Source: Symsagittifera roscoffensis (lineage: Eukaryota > Xenacoelomorpha > Acoela > Convolutidae). From it: a stretch of DNA of 64,000 nucleotides. The notes under the pieces were generated by a model, which worked only from the letters and a program-made list of their open reading frames with translations, ran no database searches and was not told where the DNA came from. Made by a program: the position numbers and the translations under genes. Shown here piece after piece: positions 21,201-29,571 of this stretch (the first letter of the stretch is position 1; each line of letters opens with the position of its first letter). The stretch lies in contig NC_087066.1 of NCBI RefSeq assembly GCF_963678635.1, positions 34,353,301 to 34,417,300 on the forward strand. The letters run 5' to 3'.

Positions 21201-24200
21201 TAAGTAATTACCTTAATGGTCGACAGGCTGCCACCTCATTCCGTGAACACACATCCCCCCATCGAATAATCCACTGTGGCGTACCCCAAGGTTCTGTTTT
21301 ATCACCCACACTCTTCAATTTTTATGTCCATGATGCACCGCCACCTCCCGATAATGTAAACCTTGTTTCGTATGCAGACGATTTCCACCCCTTCGCAAGC
21401 AGTTCCAATATTGATATCGCCTCAAACTCCCTCAATAGCTACCTAAAAAGGCTCTACGATTTTTTCACCTCACGCAAACTAAGTTTCGCGTCCTCTAAAG
21501 GATCAGTTACACTTTTCTCCTCTTATAACAAAGAATTTAATAAAACACCTAGTGTTCTTTTAAATAACGAGGCGCTACCCCTAAACAAAAATCCAACAAT
21601 CTTAGGGGTGACATTTGATCCAACACTTTGTTTTGCCACTCACTGCAAACAATCCGCTGAAAAGGCCAGACGCAGGATCGGAATCCTGAAGGCATTAGCA
21701 GGATCAACCTGGGGTCACTCCAAAGAAACCCTCCTCCTAACTTTTAAAGCTTTAATTCGCCCCATACTTGACTATGCAGCCCCCGCATGGTCCCACGCAT
21801 CAAGTAACACCTCCATAAATTGCCTGCAGGTTGCCCAAAACCAATCCCTTCGCGTTGTTACTGGATCAAATCTAATGAGTTCAACTGCCCACCTGCACAG
21901 TGAATCTGAAATCCTAACGGTCAAAGACCACCATACCCTTCTGTCATCTCAATTTTTTATCTCCACCTATCGTTCCCACCATCCCATTAATTTTATACAT
22001 TCACATCCCCCTCCTCCCCGTCTACTTCGCCCCTCAATTATAAGCTGCTTCAAAGAAGACACCCAGAAAATTTTAACCGACTTTTCAGTCTACGCAAACC
22101 ACCCTCTAGTTCTGGACGACCGAGACGAAGTCTCCACTTTTATTTTTAACTACTACAAACCAATTTTAAAAGACAACCATACCTCCCTTGTAACCAAGTT
22201 CCTAGCCGAAACCCCTCCGTCTAAAGTTATTTGTATCCCTCCCCCAAAGATTGACCCCTCTGAAAAATCTCTCCCACGTCCCACGCGCTGTAAGCTCTCC
22301 CAACTCCGGTCTGGCTACAGCCGGCTCCTTAACACTTACCTATCCCGCCTCGACAGCTCCATCTCCCACCTTTGCCCAACCTGTTCCCTTGCCCCCCACA
22401 CAACATGTCACCTTTTCAACTGCTCCCAAAACCCCTCCCCACTCACCCCAGCAGACCTGTGGCTTCGGCCGGTAGAGGTTGCTAAGTTCCTTGACCTGGA
22501 GACAGAAGAGCCCAACCCGACCCGCGTGGGCTAACAACAACAACAACAAGCAGAAAATGCGCGCCAAACACAAGTTTTGGAGGTTATCTTCCACTAAGAG
22601 CTCTAAAACTTCACTAAAATATCAATTTAAAGATTAGATTGAGGCGCAGAAAAAAATCGGCAAAACAGCTTCATTTTGTGTCTTAGACTTAACAAAAAAT
22701 CAAGCCGCATTGGCTTAACAAAAATACCATAACAATAAGAAAACTTTATTTTGCCAGCTCTGAAGATCTAGTTTAATTATTTAAAAAGTTCAGTGTATAA
22801 AGGCGCCAAAGGTGCCTTAATTTTTTCGAAGGTTCATCAAGAGAAAAGATGTCTGTGAATAATAACAAGAAAGAAAGAAAACGTGGTCGATTTTCTGAGA
22901 ATTGTGGGTGTCCACTCTAGCATTCAGACTCAGTCAGTAATCTCAGTTAATTTGTTTTGTTGCTCTCGTAACCCGTTATATAATTTCCTTAAGTAAAACT
23001 TTCCACAAAGCTAACAATAATTGTCTTGAGACAAAATTGTCTTTAGCGATTTAGTGTTCAATTGCATGATAGATGCGAGGAGGAGACCCCGAGTGGTAAT
23101 TTTCTTTCTGCTTTTCTATTCCCGCAGACTATGAGGATCAAAAGCTGTGCAATATGTCGTTGGTATATGAATGTCCCGAAACATTCGGAGTTTGTATGAC
23201 TTTGTTCTATCGAATCAACACTACCCATGCTGTTGTTAATGTGCAAACTTTAACTTTAATTTTTGCAAAACAAACGCGAAGATGAATATTTTTCTGAGAC
23301 ATCAGTCCGAGACTTGAACCTTCTCATATGTCGTCGGTTTCGAAAAAAAGGTCAATTAAAGTTTCCCCGAAACTGTTCAACAGTTCTTTTTTGAAAAGCT
23401 GCTATTTACTTTTGCAGTTTAACGCAGAAATCAAGAGCTTGGATTGACAACATTTTATACTGGTCAAAATAAAAAATGACGCACGATCTTCAGATCATTT
23501 GTCAATCAGGCCTTTATAAAATTTTGAACTCAGTTTGGCTGCTTTATGCAGTGACAGTTGCAAAAAAAAGAGAATCCCCCTATTGGACTATGAGACCAAT
23601 TCGAGACAACCTGGGTGGCAGGGTAGTTCTTCATAAATCTTCAAAATCAATTTGGAATCAATTTGCCAAAAATGCGTAACAAAAACATAAATTTCTACGA
23701 GGGCTCGCAAAGGGTCTTCCAGGTCAAGTTGATTTGTGACAAACCCACGATTCGCAACTTATCCAACGCCTGGCAAAAAAATTGACAGGGGTCGGAATTA
23801 GGCCTGCTCGAATGACCACCGGAAAAGTGATGCCAATGTAGCCAAGTATGAAAAATGTGGAATGCGGTTGGTTGAGCTGCTGAAGATTTACAAAAACGAG
23901 AGTTTTATTAAACAACTTGAGATTGTTTTGATGCATGTTTTTTTTATTAAGAGTCGATGAGTGTAGTTCAAACTTTTATATAGGTTGCAATAGTTTTTTT
24001 TTTGTTTATTTTTTCAGGAAAAGTCTTGAATTTTTTCAGTTTCAAATTTACATTTTCGCTGTTGACTTTTGATTGCTTTTTAACTCATTTCATTTCTCCC
24101 AATAAACGGAAGGCAAACTCCACTATCGAACAGCGAAAGTGTAAAAATCACGAAAAACGTGATCGACTTCCAGTTTCAAAAAAGGAATTTAATTATCAGA

Positions 24201-24789
24201 TTTCCCATGGAAATAAAAATTTTGCCTATTGATCCATTTTTAAATTGGGTTTTTTAATCAAAAAAGAGTCAAACATAAATTGTTCTAGAAATTCAAAGAG
24301 CTTTAAGGCCATCTAAATTTTTAGCGGAAATTTTAAAGTCGATTTAAAAAAAAAGATACGTATTTTTTGCTTGCTTTTTTGCTTGCCCTTCATTAACTCT
24401 TTTCCAACTGTTTCTTAGCTATAATCTTTAAAATTAATATTTTATCTAATTTTCATTGATAAGATCAAAAAATTTTCGGTTGCAAAATACAAGCTGGTTC
24501 AAGTTGTCGCTTTTTATTAATGCATCGAGTTGTCGCTGGTGGCTAAATGTTGCCATGCCGTTACGTAGGAACCATGTATTTTATAAAATGAATGTTTGTT
24601 ATCTTTTGTAGGTTCACTTTTGATCCGGCTGCCCTCTATCCAGACACGGATCAGACAAGCAACATGCTGAAAGTGGAGCAGGGCCAGACTATCACGGTGC
24701 TGGAAAACCTAGCAGACGCCTGGTGCCTAGCACAAGACAGTGCCAAAAACACTGGACATGTTCCCTCTGCATACATAGAACCCATTTGA
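12263..24789 (+). CDS. SH3-domain protein, five exons, 5' end uncertain
   Basis: Exons: 12263-12386, 12811-13025, 13266-13416, 18195-18519 and 24612-24789. All joins keep frame, giving 330 residues to TGA at 24787. Exons 1-3 encode a charged, mostly helical region that may form a coiled coil or BAR-like helix. Exon 4 encodes a linker rich in Gly, Ser, Gln and Asp, with acidic WEDDEAVGW before the domain. The last ~60 residues are an SH3 domain across the exon 4/5 join: WKAIVKFTFD, an ALY motif, a Trp in ENLADAWCL and a closing GHVPSAYIEPI. SH3 domains bind Pro-rich partners, so it is likely a cytoplasmic adaptor; I cannot name the family. Intron 2 starts with GC (13026), a GC-AG intron. Introns 3 and 4 each contain a sense-oriented LINE. 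Exon 1 follows an acceptor, so more exons may lie upstream, unless ATG 12278 is the start after leader splicing. Confidence 0.8.
13609..14530 (+). pseudogene. LINE ORF1 remnant (coiled coil plus nucleic-acid-binding region)
   Basis: The ATG at 13609 opens a frame to 13974 with a heptad-rich segment (around LMTAFVNRIEQQ to LKLERYSS) that should trimerise, then the start of an RRM-like domain. Reading then moves to another frame from about 13958, which continues to 14530 with KFLYHHQKDLVWRNRKEL, the typical basic part of CR1/L2-type ORF1 proteins, and ends in a polar tail. One frameshift near 13955 therefore breaks it. ORF1 proteins bind LINE RNA and act as nucleic-acid chaperones; this copy cannot make the whole protein. 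Confidence 0.65.
14568..15276 (+). pseudogene. LINE ORF2 remnant: AP-type endonuclease
   Basis: Two overlapping frames (14568-14855, then 14806-15276) together cover an exonuclease-endonuclease-phosphatase fold. FLNIQSL, ALCETWL, FCGDL, CIDHVFA and KNHYALL correspond to the usual N, E, D/N, D and SDH blocks. A frameshift near 14820 separates them, and the SDH block reads KNHYALL, so the catalytic His pair is degraded. In a live LINE this domain nicks target DNA for target-primed reverse transcription. Confidence 0.65.
15481..17305 (+). pseudogene. LINE ORF2 remnant: reverse transcriptase and C-terminal region
   Basis: The frame at 15481-15798 is the linker. The frame at 15805-16521 holds reverse transcriptase blocks (SRPISLL, EQFGFRRRYSC, DLKKAFDSIDH, FGVPQGSVLGPLLF). 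The FADDTT catalytic block follows at about 16535-16550 in a different frame, so a frameshift or stop near 16521 splits palm and catalytic aspartates. Further fragments (16714-16953 and 17063-17305) cover the thumb and C-terminal part. Similarity is to the CR1/L2/Jockey group by motif. The protein cannot be made as one piece. Confidence 0.7.
17561..18194 (+). other. Remainder of intron 3, with G-rich and poly-C tracts
   Basis: No coding feature. A G-rich patch near 17791-17845 (runs of 4-6 G) and a long run of C near 18048-18061 stand out in otherwise T-rich DNA. The intron ends in a strong pyrimidine tract and TTTAG at 18190-18194, before exon 4 of the SH3 gene. Confidence 0.5.
18761..18773 (+). 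repeat. Left target-site duplication of the intact LINE
   Basis: AGCAGAAAATGCG immediately left of the element; the identical 13 bases follow the (CAA)n tail. Confidence 0.92.
18774..22548 (+). mobile_element. Complete single-ORF LINE inserted in intron 4
   Basis: The element is bounded by perfect 13-bp direct repeats AGCAGAAAATGCG at 18761-18773 and 22549-22561, a target-site duplication. It begins GGATCCAGACG, carries one intact ORF (18830-22534) and ends in a (CAA)n tail at 22535-22548. A full 5' end, an intact ORF and undecayed target duplications point to a recent insertion. It lies in the same orientation as its host SH3 gene. Confidence 0.92.
18830..22534 (+). CDS. LINE polyprotein: zinc finger, AP endonuclease, reverse transcriptase
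   Basis: The frame is open from the flanking target site, but the first ATG inside the element is 18830, giving 1234 residues. Residues ~30-52 are a Leu-rich hydrophobic stretch ending in a 2A-like NPGP (18974-18985). A Cys/His PHD-like finger follows (~57-101: FCSPCSF, WCHIC, YYCPTC), then a Pro/Asn-rich linker. The AP endonuclease spans ~195-410 with its residues intact (FNCNG, FQETK, LGDANAH, GSDHLPI). The reverse transcriptase spans ~640-930 (YRPISLLCP, DLSKAFDM, CGVPQGSVLSP) with YADD at 21371-21382. A Cys/His motif near the end (CPTC, HTTCHLFNC) matches Jockey/I-type elements. It nicks target DNA and primes cDNA synthesis there. Nothing looks broken, so it may be active. There is no separate ORF1; the PHD-like N-terminus takes that place. 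Confidence 0.92.
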   Translation: MQMASSPPSHWVGRSSEVSGFSVTERLKPARLLRLLILILLLRSGINPNPGPGPYFCSPCSFRIKRTQPSVWCHICGYIHLKCSGLTHLNQHHLDYYCPTCTSTYILPPPGTRSSNLTTPNSQTCSTSLTAPQPHLPNPPPPPTLPTSSNNNSSSQNRANRNRVNSVNNSSSNNHFNHTAVNNVNSSPHPAKGLLKILQFNCNGISGKAPEIAAFLSQNQIHIAVFQETKLRKKSRNPSLGSHYTLIRKDREKEGGGLLIAIHESIQYEEININNDGTLEAMGISVVASSSKLRIYNFYIPPRSSCPPGYSASLAELLEPGDALVLGDANAHSQLWNSNIEEDQRGSVLSNEITESTFAPLNDDTQTRVPFNSENQLSSPDISLASQSLLLSTSWTPIKSLGSDHLPILLELPLDDFINFSPKRTFVNFLKADWIKFTEEIEEGFFSAVPPSGVAAGEKFLRDLVLRAARHHIPAGRIRHFTPSLSPESTALAAERDLSRKQNLPPEVISQLNCRLMKQTAKDKENKWREFLRTCDYRTGARKFWKVVRSLNGSKPVAGRHPITFGSKPIHSPRDITSSFNKQFTNARPHASDKLLRITRRKIAKLPLSDSPIFTPENTKQAIADSKPSRALGPDGLCNIHLKHLGPLATQYLTYLFNISLSENIIPQIWKNSKIAPLPKPNKDLKQSTSYRPISLLCPAVKILERLVHPIFTKHLPNAKHQHGFRPFHSTTTALSTLEFYISDGFNQNRPPKRTVLATLDLSKAFDMVCHRSLVELVHDTPLPRSLVRWLSNYLNGRQAATSFREHTSPHRIIHCGVPQGSVLSPTLFNFYVHDAPPPPDNVNLVSYADDFHPFASSSNIDIASNSLNSYLKRLYDFFTSRKLSFASSKGSVTLFSSYNKEFNKTPSVLLNNEALPLNKNPTILGVTFDPTLCFATHCKQSAEKARRRIGILKALAGSTWGHSKETLLLTFKALIRPILDYAAPAWSHASSNTSINCLQVAQNQSLRVVTGSNLMSSTAHLHSESEILTVKDHHTLLSSQFFISTYRSHHPINFIHSHPPPPRLLRPSIISCFKEDTQKILTDFSVYANHPLVLDDRDEVSTFIFNYYKPILKDNHTSLVTKFLAETPPSKVICIPPPKIDPSEKSLPRPTRCKLSQLRSGYSRLLNTYLSRLDSSISHLCPTCSLAPHTTCHLFNCSQNPSPLTPADLWLRPVEVAKFLDLETEEPNPTRVG
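22549..22561 (+). repeat. Right target-site duplication of the intact LINE
   Basis: AGCAGAAAATGCG directly after the (CAA)n tail, identical to 18761-18773. Confidence 0.92.
22562..24611 (+). other. Remainder of intron 4 of the SH3 gene
   Basis: AT-rich DNA with no supported gene. A good acceptor-like site (pyrimidines then CCCGCAG) at about 23127 is followed by ~130 open bases but no fitting donor; I do not call it an exon. The intron ends in TTTTGTAG before exon 5. Confidence 0.5.
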
Positions 24790-25386
24790 CAGAATTAAGT
24801 GAAGCCATGTCCTCGTTAAGCAGATGGCTTCAATTCATTCAAACACGAAGTTCCTAATAACTTTGGCGCTAATAATAACTTGTTTTTATATTCCTAATAG
24901 AAAGTAAAATGATTTAAGGAAAAGTTATCATGCGTTATTGTCTAAGCTTTATTGTACAATTTATTTTAGTTTCTCTTCATTTTGAATTTTGCGCTGAAAG
25001 TCTTGTTTGCAAAAGTTTCTACTGCAGCTTGAACACTTCAACACACTACCGTGAATGTTACATTTTAACGGTGTCAGCAAATAATGCTTTTTGTTAACTT
25101 AAGGTCAAGTTTTTTGAAAACAAATCAACGAACCCAAAACAATTAATCTTGTTTTTGATGCCCTCGAACACAATTAAAAAACTAAAGCAGTTCTCGTTTT
25201 TATATTTTTCTTTATAAATTTTCCAGTATAATTAGTTGCACATTTAAATCATCAAATGATCTTCGACTGTCTGTAGTTTTTGTTTTTAATGGTTTTCTCT
25301 GAACTCGGAAAATAATTTCTTTAAAACATTTTTTTCGTGCTTTAGAAAATTGGTTTTCGTGCTTTAGGGACGAAAAATTGGACGAT
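24790..25386 (+). other. 3' flank of the SH3 gene
   Basis: No ORF or RNA gene seen. I find no AATAAA in the first few hundred bases after the stop. A sequence near 25279-25325 is a diverged direct copy of the left arm of the inverted repeat that follows. Confidence 0.4.
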
Positions 25387-25860
25387 TTAGATCCAACAAC
25401 AGGCTGTGTCGATAAATGAAATCTTCTGTGTTTTGGAGTTTTGGATTTTCGTGCTTTGGTTTTTGTTTTTAATGGTTTTCACTGAACTCGGCAAATAATT
25501 CTCCTGTTGTTGGATCTCAATTTGAATTTTTAGTTTATCGACACAGCCTGTTGTTGGATCTCAAATTGCATAGGATTTTTTGAAACACATTCGAAGAAGA
25601 TTTCATTTAAGGCTAGAAAATGCATCAAGGTCATCATTTCAAATTTTGTTATGAGTCATCATATGTTTTTGTTTGGCAGTGCCCTAAAGCACGAAAAAAA
25701 TGCTTTCAAGTTAATCATGAGAATTATTTGCCGAGTTCAGTGAAAACAATTAAAAACAAAAACCAAAGCACGAAAAACTAAAAGCAAAGCACCTTGTGCA
25801 TTTTCTAGCCATAAATGAAATCTTCTTCAAATGTGTTTCAAAAAATCCTATGCAATTGTC
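25387..25860. repeat. Interleaved inverted repeats (foldback-like element)
   Basis: Three inverted pairs are seen. C: 25391-25416 with 25534-25559, 26 bp, perfect. A: 25446-25503 with 25719-25776, 58 bp, one mismatch. B: 25563-25624 with 25797-25858, about 62 bp with few mismatches. A and B cross (order A, B, A', B') instead of nesting. No ORF lies inside. This could be a foldback transposon or the scar of repeated inverted duplications. Confidence 0.8.
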
Positions 25861-25988
25861 TTGCAATTTCTTCGAATGTGTTTTAAAAAATCCTATGCAA
25901 TTTCCTTAATCGTATACAAATCCTATGCTTTGAGAAAGATTCAAAATTGAGATCCAGCAACATTGAGGACTCAATTTTGAATCTTTCT

Positions 25989-26605
25989 CATTTTGATTCT
26001 ACCTTTCAGAAATAATAAAAAAAGAGTAAATAAGGTAACTTGAAACGCATCAATTTTAAAAGTATGTTTTAAACAACAAAAATAGCAGAAAAGACTCAAT
26101 TAAGTGGACGAAAACATTGTTCGAATAATAATTTTTTGTAAGTTTCATTTTTTTAGCTAAAAAAGTACACAATTAAAAATATATATTCATGAACAAACGG
26201 ACTCCTTCAGCAAAATCTTAGTACGCCCTCAAAAAGTATCCATTAATTTGATTAAAAAATTTATTTTAATTTGGTTATGTAATGCAGTTTTGCGTTATTT
26301 TGATTCTAACTTTCAGAAATAATAATTAAAAAAAGGGTAAATATGGTAACTTGTAACGCATCAACTTAAAAAAAAACAATTTAAACAACAAAAATAGCAT
26401 GGAAGACCTAATTAAATAGACAAAAACATTGTTCAAATAACAATTTTTGGTAAAATTTAATTTTTAGCTAAAAAAATACACAATTAAAAATATATAAATT
26501 TATGAACAAACGGACTCATTCAGCGAAATCTTAGTACGCCCTGAAAAGGTTCGATCAATTTGATTAAAAAATTATATCAATATGATTTTTTAATGCAGTT
26601 TTCTA
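25989..26605. repeat. Tandem duplication, two units of about 309 bp
   Basis: The phrase TTTTGATTCTA..TTTCAGAAATAATA starts at about 25989 and again at about 26298. The two halves stay aligned through matching landmarks (AAACAACAAAAATAGCA, then ATGAACAAACGGACTC, then TCTTAGTACGCCCT) with scattered changes and small gaps. Non-coding. Confidence 0.75.
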
Positions 26606-26789
26606 GATTGCCTTTAGGTGGCTGATCTGATACCAGTGAACAAAGAAGAAAAAAAAGCAAAGCCCTCAAAGTTTCGATCAATTAGATTTTGTAGATAAAC
26701 TCCTGGAATTATTAATGAAAAAAAATCATGAGATCGTTTTTTATTTCAATTCACAAGATAAAAACTCTCGGCTTCAGCTCAAGTCGTGG

Positions 26790-27430
26790 GACCTTCGATG
26801 CAAAAGTGGCATCTAGCGAAAAAAGCAACACTTCCAGAATTAAAAAAATGCATTTGAAAAAGTGTTAGACAATGATAGATTACAGAACCCTGCTGCCAAA
26901 ATATGCGAATCATATGGGGTTAAAGATTCAATATATAGAAGAAAAATCTATTACCATGGCTTACTTCGAATCAAACATCGAAATTTAAATGTTAAATTGT
27001 TCGAAACTTTTGGCAAGCCAAAAATTTAAAAAATATAGAGCGTAACATATTTTAAAAAACACGAAGATGACTTTAGTCAAACAAGAGCTTTTCACACGAA
27101 ATCTATAATGTTATTTCAAAAAATATATATAAAAATATTGTTCCAGTTCGCAATGATTTCATCAAACAAACTTATTTCCTTCACTCTCGTGTTTTTATCT
27201 TCATATTTGTTAAGTTTATGAAAACTAATGGAAAAAATGGTTGAAACTTGGAATAATTATACTTTCAAGCTCAGGAGAACAAAATTTTTTTCCAAATAAT
27301 TTTTATTGCCAAAGTTTGCAAAGTATAGCAAGTCTTTCGCCAACAGGTGTTAACAAAAACTCGATTAGTTCAATAATTGTTTCTATAAGCAAAATGCTCC
27401 ATTTTTTTCAAGTTGAAGTTCACTATTGAT
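26790..27430 (+). pseudogene. Possible DNA-transposon transposase relic
   Basis: From about 26850 a frame reads through a helix-turn-helix-like segment (AAKICESYGVKDSIYRRK) that resembles the psq-type N-terminal DNA-binding domain of pogo/jerky transposases, where a small-residue AA and GV-S-Y/R pattern is typical. Further right only short broken frames remain (for example 27241-27429). No terminal inverted repeats were identified. This rests on one short motif, so it is a weak call. Confidence 0.25.
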
Positions 27431-27632
27431 TTTAGAGTTTGTTTTTTAGATTTCTAGGCTAAGTTAAGCATATATACTTTTCAATAAATTTTTTCCAAAG
27501 TGTCTGAATATTTTGAAGTATTTCTGACCTACAATCTAAGAATTAGTCAAAATTGTTCTTTGAAGCTCCGCGTTTGCCTGTTTTGTAATTTTTTTGCCTG
27601 AACAACTGCAGCGCACCATTTTTTGAAAAATC

Positions 27633-27832
27633 NNNNNNNNNNNNNNNNNNNNNNNNNNNNNNNNNNNNNNNNNNNNNNNNNNNNNNNNNNNNNNNNNNNN
27701 NNNNNNNNNNNNNNNNNNNNNNNNNNNNNNNNNNNNNNNNNNNNNNNNNNNNNNNNNNNNNNNNNNNNNNNNNNNNNNNNNNNNNNNNNNNNNNNNNNNN
27801 NNNNNNNNNNNNNNNNNNNNNNNNNNNNNNNN
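27633..27832. other. Assembly gap of exactly 200 N
   Basis: Two hundred N separate unique DNA from the first visible base of the tandem array. A round size suggests a placeholder, not a measured length. By comparison with the next unit, at least ~457 bases of unit 1 are missing here, so the true gap is larger or the array longer. Confidence 0.95.
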
Positions 27833-28490
27833 AAAGGGGGACCCTTAGGGTCGGTAGGAGATCGAAAACATAAGGTAAGGGGAACCGCCCTACCCGCATC
27901 CACTAATTCTTGTTATCCGTCCGGATATGTATCTCCAGTGTTTACATAAATAGCATACTTATTTTTATTTTTCATTTTTTGAATTTATACACATCTTAAG
28001 TTAAGGATGTAAGTTTTAGTGTTGGCCTTGAAGGCCAATGATAACGTGACCTTGTTTTGGGCCACCAAAACGGTAAAGATGAGCGCTAGTTGTCTATTAT
28101 TTATGCTCTACAGCAGTTATTCGCTAAACTTTGTTTTATTGAGAATAGTGAAGATTCTACCCAGGTGGAAGATACTTATACTAGACTACTCGTACGATAG
28201 AACTTCCTTCGTTTGACCCCCCGCTACTGAACTTCGGTTATATTTCTCTTTGCTATAGCTCTTTCTTTGCTATTTCATGGTTTCACTTGTGGATTCCGAA
28301 CCCTCCAAATGTAAATAAAGTTTTAAATGAGGATTCCGGACCAGCTTGCAGGTTACCGGCTGCAGATACACTACTAAGTTTTGCAGCATCTTTCGACTCA
28401 AACACATAAAAAAACTATAGAACTGATTGCGGTGGGCCTCGAAAATCCGACTTTTTCGAAGTCAACTACCACGGAGGCCTAACTTGAAGG
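27833..28490. other. Left flank of copy 1 (duplicated host DNA)
   Basis: This ~658-bp piece recurs at 33593-34250 and 39130-39787. It lies outside the LTRs and has no supported gene; the short frames in it are conserved only because the DNA was duplicated. Confidence 0.6.
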
Positions 28491-28711
28491 TGAGAAAAAC
28501 GCGAAACATTAATATAAAAGTCTCAATGATATTTCTCCAACTTATATCAGAAACTCTAACTACTCCAACTGTTTTAGATCAAGAGCATACACAACGACAG
28601 CTGACAGGTACTTAATCAATTGGCACCAAGGTCTTGGCTAGCACCAGTGGCACCAGAAATCAAACTCTATAAGCAATCTAACTGAACTCAATATGAAATG
28701 TATATATGACA
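28491..28711 (-). repeat. 3' LTR of copy 1 (221 bp)
   Basis: On the - strand it begins TGTCATATATAC and ends TTTTTCTCA, the TG..CA ends expected of an LTR. Identical in length to the other three LTR copies; near-identical to those at 34251 and 39788. Confidence 0.88.
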
Positions 28712-28776
28712 TTCCCTTAAGTGGACTAATTTTAAATTGTAATTTAAAATTACGCAACAAATTAAGTTTTTGAGTT

Positions 28777-29562
28777 TTAGACCCGGCTGTCCGCCCTCTC
28801 CCTGGACATACAAACAAGTTTTCTTTTTAACAATTTTACAACTATCCACTGGACGTCACTTTCTTTATTTGTGTCCCGTTCCTTCTCTCCTTCCCCCTTG
28901 TTTCGCCTCGTTTTGAAAATACTGTCAGTAATGACTCCGCCTAATTTCGTCAACGCCGTTCGCTTTCTTGAACTTTTTCTCGATACCGCTTCGTCCGAAT
29001 CCTGCGATTCCTGGCTCGAAGAAGGCACCAATCTTTGCTTCTTTGCGCGCTCCGCCATTTTTTTGAAATTTTACTTGCCTCTGCTCCGTCGCTCACGTTA
29101 AGCACACTGCTTGCTTTCCCGACATTGATCTCCTCCGCCAGCTCGGCATTCGAATGCTCTCCGTCGGATGACTTCGCTCCGATTTGCGTCCCCGTGGCTG
29201 TAACTGGCGTGCTCGACACATTCCTATGGCTAAGGCCAGCTTCCAGCTCGTTGTTCCCTGCTCCCACTGCAGGATATCTTGCTATCCGGAGTGGCTCGTA
29301 TTCGGAATCAGAAGCTGATTCGTTTTCGTCATCCCAATTTTGCGACTTCTGTCGCGTCTATACCCGTACTTTTTTCGTGCCGCTTTCGTACACCTTTTTC
29401 GCTTCAACCTTTTTCTGTTCGTCCCTTCTTTTCACGTCGATCATAGTCGGAGGTTTGGGCAAAAAATTCTTTTGTCGATTCCGGTGCCGGTTTGCTGCTT
29501 TTTTCCGCGACTCCTTTTTTCTAAGAACAGATTCATTTTCTAGTGTGTTTAGGTATGCTTAG
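28777..29562 (-). pseudogene. Lys/Arg-rich reading region after integrase, copy 1 (broken)
   Basis: Between the integrase stop and the purine tract lie about 260 codons in two or three frames. They are rich in Lys, Arg, Glu and Ser (for example KKESRKKAANRHRNR and SSQESQDSDEA). The same region follows integrase in copies 2 and 3. It could be the natural C-terminal extension of integrase or a third ORF; frameshifts prevent a decision. No catalytic motif is visible. Confidence 0.4.
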
Positions 29563-29571
29563 ATTCTCTAA

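Noticed and set aside
23127-23280. Candidate extra exon after a strong CCCGCAG acceptor
   Set aside because: No plausible donor in frame, and its entry phase does not fit the exon 4 to exon 5 join, which works without it.
28019-28216. 65-residue + strand frame repeated in all three array units
   Set aside because: It starts with GTG, lies in non-coding flank, and is repeated only because the DNA block was tripled.
29035-29562. 175-residue + strand frame opposite the integrase tail, also in copies 2 and 3
   Set aside because: It is the reverse complement of the Lys/Arg-rich element region; Phe/Ser-rich content is what the antisense of Lys/Glu codons gives.
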